The translations under genes and the position numbers were made by a program. Below, piece after piece: positions 19,141 through 29,778 of a stretch of DNA of 36,915 bases. Position 1 is the stretch's first letter. Each line of letters starts with the position of its first letter. Under the pieces are notes generated by a model. It was not told the DNA's origin, searched no databases, and saw nothing but the letters and a program-made list of their open reading frames with translations. This DNA comes from Chara braunii (lineage: Eukaryota > Streptophyta > Charophyceae > Charales > Characeae), in the NCBI GenBank assembly GCA_003427395.1, contig BFEA01000186.1, positions 378,089 through 415,003 on the forward strand, read 5' to 3'.

Positions 19141-19341
19141 AATCGTCCAGCGAGGTAGAACAAAGTACTGTGTCAAGGTGGTCTGGACGACGGGCGGAAG
19201 AAGAGTCATCCTCTGCCTTAAGAGGCGAAGGGGTAGAAGGGTTTATAGGCGCCTTACCTTTATCTTGATCTAAACCCTTCGACTCAGTAGGAGCAGATGC
19301 TACTCCTACTGGCTGCTCGCTTTTGGGTTGCTAATAAGTGG

Positions 19342-21118
19342 GCACCAGGCTATCACATGTCCCACTGTGCCACACTTGAGGCACTAGCGGTTGTCCATCT
19401 TGGACTGTCATTCCTCACAGGTCATGTTCATCTTTTCCCAGGGTCTCTCGAACGCGATGCCGGGATGTCCGGGAAACGAGCGTGGCCTCTTCTCCTTCTT
19501 CCACTGATTTTGGCCTCCCTTGTTGGCCATGACAGCAGTCACGTCACCCTTTCGGGACTCGCTGTTGCCATTACCTCCTCCTCCCTCAGACTCATCGAGG
19601 GGTAACTTTTCTACGGTCTCGTCGTCAAATAACACAAGCATAGACTCGTCGAGGGGTAACTTTTCTACGGTCTCGTCGTCAAATAACACAAGCATATGGT
19701 CCTGGCGCTTTTGCCGCCAAAGGACCCGCTTGCCATATCCACCAACTGGTCTCGATTTCACTATCGAAGTGTATGACCCTTTTACTTGTGTGGTCATTTG
19801 CTCTCTCTGGAGAGCGAGATCGCGACTTCGATTCAGCCACGAGCTATCCACGAATGGGCTCGGGCAATGCGCGTGAGTAAATGCAGAGAACCTGGTTGTC
19901 CTGAAGGTTCAGTCCAGGTACTTGCAACAGACGGTCCACTTCACGAGACAAGGCATTAACAGAGGTCCAACACTTTTGGCCTATAGTGGTGAGTTTATCG
20001 AAAGCCTTATAGATTGTCGTCTTGTCAAGGAATCTCTCCTTGATTTTCTAGAGAAACTGCCTCAACGTCAGGGTCTTAGACCAATCACCTATGTCCTCAA
20101 AGCCAGCGGTGTTGGCTTCGACCAGCACCCATTCCTTGGCCGCTCCTCCCAGATAAGACGTGGAGAAAGCAACCTGACTTTCAGGCTCAACGGGTGCAGT
20201 GCCACAATAAGTCTGTATTTCGGCGATCCACAACAACAATTTTTTTTCCTTTTTGTTGCTGTAGGTTAACGACAATTTCATCTTAACCTTTTCTTTCTTT
20301 TTCGACTTTTCCGCTTCCTTAACCGGTTCTTCTTTCTTAGCCGGTTCTTCTTTCTTGTCGACCGATTCTTCTTTCTTTCCTGCCGGTTCCTCAGACTCCT
20401 TCTTCGAGGGTCCGGGTTTGTCCTCCTTCGGCATTGCATCTTTCATAAGTTTCTCCTGGGGTGGTTTCCTTTCTATTTCCCCCTTCTTCTCCTCCTCAGA
20501 GCTCACCTTGTCCTTACCTTTCATCATTCTCATCATACTTTCTAATGATTTAGTGTTAGAGTTTATCTTCTTTTCAAGATGAACAAGATAAGCCATAATA
20601 GATTGCAACACGGATGACAAATCAGTCTCAACTTCCTCGAAGTAAAACCGTTCACTCATTTTCCTCCAACATTTTCTCTTGTTGTTCTCTCTCTTCGTTC
20701 TTTCTTCTGAACTCTTCAATTTTTCTCCTTTCTTCCCTTAAGGTATTTTCCAATTGTCTCACATTCTCCTCCATCAGTTCCACAGACAATTGTGGTTCCA
20801 CTTTCTTTTCTTCTTTTGTCTCTTCTTGCTTTCCTTTTCGGCTCATTTCTTCGAACTGCTCGGCGACATACGGGTCAAGAGCCATACGCCCTTGTTGAAT
20901 AAGTTCCTCGATTCACCGCCTGGTTTCCAGCATCTGAACACTAGTTTTTGCGGCCTCTAGTTCTTCCTCTGCTGCTCGCAGGTTGAACTGTCTGTGAACG
21001 TGTTGCTCATCTGCTGGACCGGCTCCGTGTATCTCACCAAGAAGCTGGCGAAGGAGGCCGACCAAAGTCTGCCTCCTTGCATCAATTTGTCCACGCGTCT
21101 TTAGGTCCCCTACTTCTT
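19342..21118 (-). pseudogene. gag: gag of the minus-strand element
   Basis: From right to left the frames show a charged coiled coil (EEELEAAKTSVQMLETRR, then EEMSRKGKQEETKEEKK), a lysine/glutamate-rich linker with repeated KKEEP words (20270-20420), a capsid-like part (LLLWIAEIQTYCG, AAKEWVLVEAN, LREFL-type KIKERF), and a CCHC zinc knuckle CLKCGTVGHVIAWC (19342-19383). Breaks are TGA near 20913, a frameshift near 20690, TAG at 20048, a stop after PEPIRG, and stops just before the knuckle. Gag forms the particle and the knuckle binds RNA. An in-frame 54-bp duplication lies at 19588-19695. Confidence 0.8.
19588..19695. repeat. 54-bp in-frame tandem duplication in gag
   Basis: 19588-19641 and 19642-19695 differ at one base. 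On the minus strand each encodes the same 18 residues (MLVLFDDETVEKLPLDES). The near identity means this duplication is much younger than the 397-bp one in pol, or has been homogenised. Confidence 0.95.
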
Positions 21119-21540
21119 TCAGCGTAGACTATGAGAGGGATAGGAAAGAAGAGAAGTGGAATGAACCGCGTCAGGATGGACACACACAGACATTTCCAAA
21201 AAGAGTTCATTTTGCCCGCGTGTATTTACTGCACAATAAACAAAATTAAAGACAAAAATAAATTGCACAGTACACGCGTCTTCTGCAGCAACTTTACAGC
21301 AAGAAATTATCAGAAGAAACAAATTCCCAAGTCTTTCCTGAGGTCTAACTTTGCTGTCTATTCTTTGTGATGACACTCTACAACTACAGGTACCGCAGCC
21401 ACGGCTATTGTGTTCAAGACAACAGCACAAGTGTAAGTATGCACAACATCCACAAACAACCAACAGGTAGGTAGAACCAATACATAACACAATCAATGGT
21501 TAGCTCTCTTCTCAATCATCTGCAGCAGCAGTACAACCCA
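21119..21540. other. Leader region right of the minus-strand gag, unassigned
   Basis: No credible ORF. A 5' LTR end and primer site on the minus strand were expected here, but I found no GATACCA-type sequence. It is moderately AT-rich. Confidence 0.35.
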
Positions 21541-22692
21541 AGTGCACATTCACACCTTCAACAGTCCTTACGCATGCCACGTGTCACCCCTGGCCTGCCA
21601 ACGCAGCAATTCTGCCACGTCAGCATCAAGGACCGAGACGGCCTACAAGGAGGGATGCCACGTCACAATGCAAGTCTGTCTTACACCAATATACCACATC
21701 AGCACGTCAACAGCAAGCAGTAGTGACACAGGTACATGCCACGTCAGACCATGCCCTGCATGCCACATAACAATGTGCCACATCAGCGGTACCAGCACCA
21801 CGTCAGCGTGTTGCCAGTACAACTCTTCAATCTTCAACGTATCCTCGTCATCATCTTCAAGGGACAGCTGCTCGCACGTGCATTACTACAATGTCTAGAC
21901 TTGCGGTATGTCCGCGTGTGTTAATAAACGCGTTTCATATTGCACATACGGCACCTCCCACTTACCTAGGTGCCACGTCGGCACCTGACAGCAGACAGCA
22001 AATCGCGATGAGAGAGAGATTGGGCGGAGGCCAGGGATACTTACCTGCAGCGCTGTTGCTCCAGCTTCGTCTTCGAGGTACCTACAGCACAACGCCATCT
22101 TTACAGGTTAGTACCTGGCATACAAGAGAGAGAGAGAGAGTTCTTCTTCTTCCTCTTCTCAGTCCACCACCTCCTTCTCACCCTCTCGCTATCTGACTTC
22201 ACTGCGTCAGCAGACTACGAGAGAGAGAGAGAGAGCTTGGTGACATTGGATCCAGACTCGACATGGGACTTCAGACATTTTGAAGAGGGATTATTTGGGA
22301 CTTGTAATGAGACTTGGTGTTGACGACTTTCCCATCTCCCCCTTCCTCTTCTCCGTCTGATCCCTTCCTCTTCGTCTGTGTATGTTTGGACCTAGCACCT
22401 CTTTCCTGTATATAGCGCCAGGCCCGTTCACACTTTGTGATGAGCATGATGTATGTTTGGTCTGCGTTGAAACATCGATTGGGCTAGTCATTAGTACTCT
22501 AGCACTCTGCTTCGCTATCTTATGCTACGTGAAAGAGGTCAGTCCCGGTCAGGTCAGGACTTGTATCTAAGTCTTCCACTGCGCTATAAAGCACCTTTTG
22601 TATGTATCGAATGCACATTGCTTGTTGAGATTCCACTTGCACTGCATTGTCCATTCAGTCCCTTTTCTCACATTGCGGATCCTCGTTTAACA
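21541..22692 (+). mobile_element. Ty3/gypsy-like LTR, plus strand
   Basis: The right end is well supported: TTTAACA is followed by GT and TGGTATTTGAAC, as in the LTR ending at 9033. The second half aligns with the 3409 LTR (ATACTTACCTGCAG / CTTACCTG, GACTACGAGAGAGAGAG, GACATTGGATCCAGACTCGA, GTATGTTTGG, GTCTTCCACTGCGCTAT) and with 8880-9000 (CATTGCTTGTTGA, GCATTGTCCATTCA). Its upstream part holds an ACGT-motif cluster (21570-21812). The left end is a guess. No gag directly follows, although a gag fragment starts at 23640. Confidence 0.6.
21570..21812. promoter_or_regulatory. ACGT-motif cluster in the LTR upstream part
   Basis: GCCACGTGTC near 21575, GCCACGTCAGC at 21614, GCCACGTCAC at 21657, CACGTCAAC near 21703, GCCACGTCAG near 21738, CCACATCAGC near 21778 and CCACGTCAGCGTG near 21798. 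The reverse complement TGACGTGGC is a plant bZIP-type site. Spacing is irregular, unlike the 13-bp array at 23463. Confidence 0.45.
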
Positions 22693-22694
22693 GT

Positions 22695-22706
22695 TGGTAT
22701 TTGAAC
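22695..22706 (+). other. Primer-binding site candidate
   Basis: TGGTATTTGAAC sits two bases after the LTR terminal CA. Only the first six or seven bases fit initiator tRNA-Met, but the position and the matching layout at 9036 support the call. Confidence 0.45.
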
Positions 22707-22792
22707 GCCGCACATGAATCAGGACAACCTGATCTGACACGTGTGTGGGGACTAAGTAGCTGATTAGTCTTGATAGATTGATTGGAGCACAT

Positions 22793-23345
22793 TAGTTAGC
22801 CCCCAAAATCATGATTTTGACCTTACTGCCGAAAATCGATTTTTTTTTTCTTTTCTTGGATTTTGTTTTCTCGCTATTTCTGTTGTGGAAAATCGCAATA
22901 GCGCAACATCTGAAATTTCCGTTTTCGTTTTTCTTCTGAAAATTTAAAATTTCGTTGTTGAAAATTCAGAATATCTTTCTTTTCGAAAATTTCGATTTCC
23001 TGTTGCATTTCCCGTTATGTGGAAATTCGGAATATTTTCCGGATTTCGTTTTTCTGAAAACGGTACGGGAAATCCCTCTTGCAGTACCATTTTCCAAACT
23101 GCGAATACTCTCATCTGAGTAAGTCCGAATACTTGTGATTTATTTTCGGAATTTTTTTTTCGCAGTTCTAGGATTCTGTTAGTCACAGTTCTATAATCAT
23201 TTGCAGTCTGAAGTTCGAAAACTTTTTCTCATTGATAATTTCGCACTTCAAGGGAGGTTGGGAGACCTACTGAACTTGCAAAACTCGGGATTTTTATTTT
23301 TCTCGAAATTTTTTTTGCAAAGTTCAAACTTTTCTTTTTTTATTA
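22793..23345. other. AT-rich tract with iterated GAAAATT/AATTTTC words
   Basis: No ORF. GAAAATC, GAAAATTT, GAAATTCG and their complements recur many times between 22810 and 23230, giving several weak hairpins and T-runs of up to ten. It separates the LTR at 21541-22692 from the next gag leader. Confidence 0.6.
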
Positions 23346-23462
23346 GTGGCTCCTTATCTGGGCGATTTTTTCCACCCACCGCTCCTCACCTCTGTTGTTG
23401 CCCCCTCTGGTCTTACCTTCTCTATCTGTCTCCGGGTACCCCCTGCGGCGGCATTGGTGAGT

Positions 23463-23556
23463 TGCCACGTCAGCAGACTACGTCAGCAGGACACGCCAGC
23501 AGACCACGTCAGCAGGCCACATCAGCAAGACACGTCACCAGGCCACGTTAGCCGAC
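23463..23556 (+). repeat. 13-bp tandem array of an ACGTCAGC motif, seven copies
   Basis: The core CGTCAGC (variants CGCCAGC, CATCAGC, CGTCACC, CGTTAGC) begins at 23468, 23481, 23494, 23507, 23520, 23533 and 23546, exactly 13 bp apart. The unit is close to CCACGTCAGCAGG. Two further cores follow without phase (about 23567 and 23588). It lies just upstream of the gag ATG at 23640, so it is promoter or leader sequence of a retroelement. Because 13 is not a multiple of three, it is unlikely to be coding. Confidence 0.88.
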
Positions 23557-23639
23557 AGCAGTGCCTCGTCAGCAGCAGGGAATACCACGTCAGCAGGCCC
23601 CTGGCCTGGTCTATGCTGTTGCGCTCACAAACAGTCGTC

Positions 23640-24092
23640 ATGGACCAGAGGTCTGGGGAAACAGACAGGGCCTATCAGGCCTGGATGCTGGCCTGGAGTA
23701 CCGAAACCAAGAGACGGGCGGATGACGCAGCAACCGCAGCGAAGAAGAAGGCAGAGGACGCCGAGCAGGCACGTCTGCTGGCAATTGAACAACAGCGCCA
23801 GCATGACGAGGCAGCAGCAAAGGCTGTCGATGAAGAACGAGTTCAACGTCGTGAGAAGATATTTAGCGGAGAGCAGACTTTGCTCACAATGGCAGCGGAT
23901 TGGCGGGCCGAGGCCGAGAATGACAAGATGGAGGATAGCAAAAACAAGATCGCTCTACTTCTCTCCCATCTCACGGACCTCCTGGCAACATGCATTACAC
24001 AGCAGGAGGACATCCATAGCCTCGACGACGCTGTCGGTGCGAATACCCTTACAAGGGTATCCGCCCTGGTTTTTGCAAGCGACAGACAATAA
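23640..24092 (+). pseudogene. gag: gag N-terminal fragment of another Ty3/gypsy element
   Basis: The ATG at 23640 (MDQRSGETDRAYQAWMLAWS) opens a 150-codon frame. The frame is open further upstream to 23346, but that part is the 13-bp array. The product is an alanine-, glutamate- and lysine-rich coiled coil (AATAAKKKAEDAEQARLLA, RQHDEAAAKAVDEER), then a helical region (NKIALLLSHLTDLLATC, ITQQEDIHSLDDAVG), as seen at the start of plant chromovirus Gag proteins. The capsid core, zinc knuckle and pol are missing and the frame ends within non-coding sequence, so this is a truncated copy. It may belong with the LTR ending at 22692, although a 950-bp leader is long. A plain coiled-coil host protein cannot be excluded. 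Confidence 0.5.
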
Positions 24093-25639
24093 GTTGGTTT
24101 AAAAAGTTGAAGTATTCTGCGCGAGGCGCGGTTGCGCCTGTGGCTTATGCTGGCTGGGTGGTTGACTAGAATAAAGAGTGTGTGGGCGCGTGGATTTGAG
24201 GCACGCAGGATCCTTTTAATTGTTGATGTTTTAGGAGCCGGCGTGATCGCCGGCCGAATTTTTTAATTTTTTTTCTGAGTAAGTTAGGATTAAAAAGATT
24301 ATGTCTCGGTGATCGATGTGCTTGCTTGTGACCTATGCGTACGTGAGGGGGACGACATCGATAACGAGGAGGCTCGAAGCATTTGCTGTAGGTCTGCGCG
24401 TCCCGCAATATTGGTTTAATTTAGACGTCCGTCGGAGCTAGACCAAGACTTGAGCCTAGCACTGGCGGTTACGGTGTCGGACTTTCATCAGGGAGATTCA
24501 AGGGTCGAGATCGAGCGGCGGCAGTGCGGGGATATCAGAATAGCGTGAAGGGACCGAGGGGTTGAGGGCCCGACGGGGCTATCCCCCTTGGTTTTGCCAT
24601 TGGCGGCGTCCGGTCGGCGGTGACATTTTCTAGGTAATTCTTTTTAGCGCTGTATTTTATTATTTTTTTTGTTATATTCAGGCGTGTCGTTGACCTGAAC
24701 GCGACGCCTGACTTGATGGTCGTCACGGCAGTCGAGGACCTTGAGCGCGTGCCTCGTGTGTTTGACCTGCGGGTTCCTACGTGTTTGGGATGCCCGCATA
24801 ATTTTTCGGCCTTGCCGCTTGGAAACTCGGACCGGGGAATTAAACGTGCATGCGAACTGGTGGGTGACTAAGCCCATGAGGCGGAAGGGACTAGGGTTGC
24901 GAAAGCTTTTTGCAGTGGCGCACGTTGGTCTCCCACAGTGAGAGATTTGAGTGCGAGCATGTCCGTCGGGAGGCGAGGGAGTGGGAAGCCGAACCTAGGC
25001 GAGGCGGTCGGGGGCGCTGTGAGAAAGCTGTTGCAACGGCTGCCCACCTGCGAAACCTTTTTTTATACCTCGGCCCTCCGAGTTCCCATTTGAATGTCGC
25101 CGCAATGACCAAGATTTGCACCGGGACCCGCTTCGCCAAGGCTCACGGTGCAGGCTTGTAATAGGCCCGCGTCCACAACACCACGAGCTGCTATGAGAAG
25201 CACGTGATCTTCCCCTTTGACGACCCGAAAGGTGGTTAGCTCTGCCTGGGCAGAGCGGGTCCGGGAAAACTCCGCGTAGAGACTTGTAGTAAGTTAGTAC
25301 CATTGCTGCAGATCGATTGTCGGGCTAGTCGATTCGGCAGGTGAGTTTCCACATACTCCCTTAGCAGATTTCAATTTCTAGGACCGCCGGCCTATGATCG
25401 GTATCGCCCAAACGCCCTTCGAAGATGTCTGGGCTAACGCAGGTCGGGCACAGACGAGCAGAAAGCCGAAGGCGGTTGTGGAAGGACGAATCCGGACTCC
25501 CTTCTGCACTTGGGGCAGGCGGGGCAGGAAGATTACAGCATGGGAGGGAGAAAGTGGCTATGGCATGGGCGAAGGACGTGATATCCTGCTCGATACTGGA
25601 CGACAACGGGTCGTTGGAGATGCAAAGTATAGGTGTCAG
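24093..25639. other. Unassigned, hairpin-bearing non-coding stretch
   Basis: No frame has a recognisable domain. Perfect short hairpins include GCCGGCG-TGAT-CGCCGGC (24237-24254) and GGCGC-GGTT-GCGCC near 24124. A possible tRNA-derived relic lies at 24457-24512. Confidence 0.45.
24457..24512 (+). repeat. Possible tRNA-derived SINE relic (A and B boxes)
   Basis: TAGCACTGGCGG (24457-24468) resembles an RNA polymerase III A box, and GGGTCGAGATC (24502-24512) resembles a B box, at tRNA-like spacing. A T-arm stem cannot be formed, so it is not a working tRNA. No poly-A tail or target duplication was seen. Confidence 0.2.
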
Positions 25640-26330
25640 CCTAGGGCGAACCCCGTAGAATTGTTAGAACAACGGGATAATTAGTATAGCAGGAGGTTAG
25701 TGAAGTAGAAGGCAACGGAAAAAGACTGGCGCGAAAGACCAGAGAAAGAAACGAGTTGGAGTGAATGAACCTGGGCAAGGCTGCGCCGAGGTGTATTCGG
25801 AAGTAAGGGTGAAGATGGCGAAGTGGAACGGGAACATGAAGAGAGGTAGATTCGAGTTCTCACCCGATTCTTGAAGGAATCGGGCGAACCAAAGACAAAA
25901 GTTGGGCGTTTCGAGGCGGGCAACCTCGAATTTGTGATCGAGTGGTGTGAAAGTTAGTATACGAATAGGTTAGTATGAAAGTAATGTGCACTTGGATGGC
26001 AATGGCGGAGAGGCGAAAGAGAATGGCGGGAGGGAAAGTGAATAACTCGCCCGACTCTTGACGAGATCGGGCGAGGGAAGGTGCAAATTAGAGGTTATGA
26101 TGCCTGGCGAATCCATTGGTAGGCTTCGTTTTGATGATACGTTAGTTGAAAAAGGGGTTAGTAGAAAAAAGACTGCGCGGAGGTAGCAAATAGTGAGATA
26201 CGGCCGAACAAATAACTCGTAGCTAGCCCTTTTCTTAGTTGAATTGGGCGAACGAGGATTCGTTTTAAGGTTTTTTGGGTCCGGCGAATCGTTTGGTAAT
26301 ATTGGATGTAGCAATAGGATAGTGGTTTTG
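25640..26330 (+). repeat. Diverged hairpin repeats, about 170-270 bp apart
   Basis: Units share a hairpin whose arms contain CCCGA/TCGGG and are followed by GCGA, and a downstream TTAGTA pair. The hairpins are CCCGATTC-6-GAATCGGG (25863-25884), CTCGCCCGA...TCGGGCGAG (26046-26075) and a weaker GCCC...GGGC near 26225-26250. The TTAGTA words lie near 25683/25697, 25953/25970, 26142/26158 and 26320. TTCGAGG-7-CCTCGAA (25910-25930) is an extra perfect hairpin. No coding function is apparent. Confidence 0.55.
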
Positions 26331-28588
26331 GGGTTGTGTGAGTTAGAGGCTGCGTAGTCTGTGCCGGAGTGGAATCGTAGATAGAAGCTGAATGTAAAAT
26401 GCGGGAGATTCATCCTCACTTTCTGCGTATCTGACGGATAGTGGAACGAAGCCTATGATAAAGTGGAGAGTGCCTTCACGAGATCAAGGTCATCGTCCCT
26501 GAGACCATGGAAATCTCGTTCTCGGTAGTTGTGGTGGTAATCGGAGTACCGCTTGATTTAGTGGGGCACGACAGTGATTGGCGTTTGTCATTTTGATCAT
26601 CAAGCCACGCGTCGAACCTAGGCGTTGATCGTAATCCGCATATCTCCGTTCATATGCTCACTTTGACCGTGACCAGATGCTTGACAAGCGTCAAGGCGAT
26701 GGTTTGGGGAGCTGAAGTGATTGGGAGGGAACGAAGAGAGACAGGGGAAGCTGCAGTATGCTAGCTGCGGGGAGCAAGCTAGACTGTTGGCAGGTGTGTA
26801 GTCTGTCTCATTGTGTGAAGCAGCTGGTGGAGAGCCGCGAGCGGGCAGATTTCGTCGCAGCCTTCCGTTTCGGGACGGGATTGCTGCTGCAGCGACTCGG
26901 CGGTTTGTCGTTACCATGAAAGCGTGATCCACAGTGTGTGTCGGGATACGGTAACTGTGGACCGTGTCTTCTGTCTGTGTGAACGAGCAGCAGCTAAAAG
27001 ACGAGGCTGCAACGGCTGTATCCGTGCAACAAACTGGGGCTGATGACTTGTCCGTTGGCCGGTGGGCCGCTCATCCCCACGACCGGGGCGACAGGGAAGC
27101 AAGTCGTGAAGGTCGGACGACTTACCTATTGGAGGAACACTGCCCAGTCTGTTGTACGGAATGACGGGACATAAGCTGCGAGACTGCAGGTCTTTGGCCA
27201 TCAGCACGGCTCGCAGCTAGACGGAGCAGCAGCAAGGCCGGCAACGGGGTTGGAGACTACCTGTGGGCTGATGCGTTGCTCATCTTGTCGAGCCTGGTAT
27301 ATGGGAAAGTGGGAGCTGCAAGTAAGGAAGGAGAGTGTAGCGGGCATGCCTGATCGATTTCAGGAAGGAGATTCGTTCTCCTTCGATGAACTCAATGGGT
27401 AGCAGAGTGGGGCTCTCCCCCTCGGGTATGCCTTGGTCTGCTATTGCTTCCTCACTACCACGCTGAGGTCGTACTCACTGTTTCGTCTGAGTATGACTGT
27501 GTGAGTCACTGCCACCAGTTGGATCTAACCGTAAGGGTGGCTCGATGTTGGCTGCAGAAGGGGGACCCAGAAGCCAGGAAGGTCGGTTGGAGGAGGGTAA
27601 TGCGTACCTGGGCGGGCTTACTTAATCAACTGACGTCGTATGTTGAACCGCATGAGTGGGCGTTGCATCTAGCCATGTCCGTATGGAAGGATTCCTTCTC
27701 ATTTTGCACATTGGCAGACCGCTCAGCTACCAATTACAGGGAGTTGTAAGTTACAGGCGTGAGTTCGAATCCAGCAGTGACCGCGGGTCACGCCTAGCTG
27801 CCTGCTCGATCCTTCCAGCAGCCTGATACATGCCTAAGAGTGAGCACTTTGTGCTGTGAATAGCAAGGGCCAAAGGGGAGTGGTGACTGTTTTGCTTCGA
27901 CGCAGGGGAAGGATCGTGCCCTTAACTTACATTTTACGTCGAAACGCTCGGGAGTGACCGTGATTGTTAAACAGGGGCGGGGGTATTGCTATGATTTGGC
28001 CAGTCTTCGGGGAGTCAACAATAGCAGTTTGACTACAGCTGACCAAGTTGCTTCTGTGTGTTGACCGCCATTGCGGGGCCCTCAGGCGAGTGAAGGTATC
28101 AAGGCCCTCTCCTGAGAGTTGAGTTGTCCCCTTCTTGCATCTCGAGAGTCTCAGACCCCTTATATCGTCCTTCTTACTCCAAGTCTAGTCTTGTTCCGAG
28201 AGGAAGGCGCCAGGCGGGATTGCAACCCGTAGGACCGCAGCGAAACTCTGTGGGGCGTCAGCCCACCGATTGCAGGAGCTCTGCCGGAACTCAGGAGGAG
28301 TTCTGGAGGCAGGGAACTGAAAGGTAATCATTGCTTTCCCTCTATAAACCCAGTTATAGCCCCTATCTATATTCCTTTTTATACTCTGGCTGAGCATACT
28401 GTGTGTATTCTACTTTGACTTTGGGTTTGACTTTCAGGATATAAACTAGACTTAAATAAAGGAATGTGTGCTGAATTTTAGTTTCAATTTTGTTGTTAGA
28501 CTGAAAGCAGATTGTAAAAAGGGGTTGCATCTGGGGGAAGGCTGGGAGGAAGGCAATATTGCTTTAAAGTTTGACTGGGTCATTAAGG
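26331..28588. other. Unassigned non-coding stretch
   Basis: No domain in any frame. Nested hairpins occur at 27755-27795 (AGGCGTGA with TCACGCCT, and inside it GTGACC-GCG-GGTCAC). GAAAGGTAATC near 28321 could be a splice donor, but no exon upstream of it can be identified. From about 28330 the base composition turns AT-rich. Confidence 0.4.
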
Positions 28589-29490
28589 CTGGGAGGTCCC
28601 CATAAGTTTGGGGAGACCCAGTGCTATGTTTATTTTGGATTGCGTGGAGCATCAGAACATTCTATAAGTTTAGGTGGTCTGATTGCTCTGGAGGTTGGGA
28701 AGTCCCCATAAGTTTGGGGAGACCTAGTGCTGTGAGATTGTTTTGAGAATCAGGCCATTCTATAAGTTTAGGTGGTCTGGTTGCTCTGACTTGCGAGGGC
28801 TAATTGTGCTTGACTTTTTCAGGGGCCAAGTGCATTCTGTAAGTTCAGGTGCCTTGGTTGCCTTGTTTATTTTGGGGTTTTCATTGTTTGTTTGGTTCTG
28901 AACGAGGAGGTTTGAGCCATTCTATAAGTTTAGGTGGCTCAGCCCCTTCCGACTTTTGTTCTGAGAAAGTAAATTTGGCAAAGGGCAGACCATTCTATAA
29001 GTTTAGGTGGTCTAGCCCAATGTCTCGCACAAGTTGAAACAAAGAGGAACGAATCAGGCAGAGAGCCAGATTGTTCTGTAAGTTCAGGTGGTCTGAGTCA
29101 GAGCCTCACACATGCTGGAATCCAAAGGTTATAATTTGGCTATATTCTATTACTATCTTATCTATGAACAGGCTAGTCAGGCAGGGTCCCATAAGTTTGG
29201 GTGGCCTGACTATAGCCCTATCACAATTTGAAGAGAGTATAACTAAGAGTATAACTGAAGGTAACTTGGGTCGGCTGAGCATTGTTTCTAAGATGAATGG
29301 CTCAGTCCTACGCCCACTTTGAAGACTAAGTTCAGAGAGGTATATATAACTTGGCTATTTAAACAGTTCAGGGCGATTAGAATGGCCTAGTCATATGCCC
29401 AAATAAGAGAGAAGTAGTTGTGCCCTCTGTTCTGTGTATACTCAATGGCTGGGTCAGGCATGTCCCATAAGTTTAGGTGGCCAAACTTTA
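28589..29490 (+). repeat. Array of about ten hairpins with a conserved loop and variable stems
   Basis: The loop word CATTCTATAAGTTTAGG (or CCCATAAGTTTGGG) recurs at irregular 45-240-bp spacing. Each copy is flanked by arms that pair with each other but differ from copy to copy: CTGGG/CCCAG (28589-28621), ATCAGA/TCTGAT (28651-28683), AATCAGGCCA/TGGTCTGGTT (28748-28782), CCAAG/CTTGG (28825-28855), TGAGCCA/TGGCTCA (28913-28941), GGGC-AGACCA/TGGTCT-GCCC (28983-29018), CAGATT/GGTCTG (29067-29095) and TAGTCAGGC/GCCTGACTA (29174-29212). Further copies are at 28692-28725, 29275-29305 (different loop) and 29446-29490 (degraded). No protein explains it. Confidence 0.85.
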
Positions 29491-29778
29491 CGCCTTATGT
29501 AAGCTGGGTATAAGGGGATAAATCATTGAAAGACTATGAACTATTGTCTGCTAAGTTGACTTGGGCATGGTGAGGGTACTTACCTTTGTGGTTTGGCCTG
29601 CATGTAACTGAGTGAGGCCACTACTTAGTCTGAGTTTCAGTTTGATAGGTAGTTGTTTTAGTTGCTCGCCACGTGCTAGAGCCACAGGAGTCAGTTTCAA
29701 TTCTTGCATTTTCTGAGCTAAGTTTTTTTTACTTAGATCAATTCTCGCATTTTCTGGGATTTTTTATTATACTTGGCT

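Larger units (their letters stand above)
15239..21118 (-). mobile_element. Minus-strand chromodomain Ty3/gypsy element, broken
   Basis: Gag, protease, RT, RNase H, integrase and chromodomain occur in the order expected for Ty3/gypsy elements, read right to left. Every domain is damaged by at least one stop or frameshift, and a 397-bp segment between protease and RT is duplicated. About 5.9 kb is normal for the internal region of a chromovirus. The codon and base composition is more AT-rich than the plus-strand elements at 1589 and 31674, and its proteins are clearly diverged from theirs, so it is a separate lineage. The 5' LTR and primer site were not located. Confidence 0.85.

Noticed and set aside
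27719-27783. Possible tRNA gene (GCTCAGCTACC ... GAGTTCGAATCC)
   Set aside because: The B box is good, but neither the anticodon arm nor the T arm forms a proper stem, and the bases pair better in a different nested hairpin (27755-27795).
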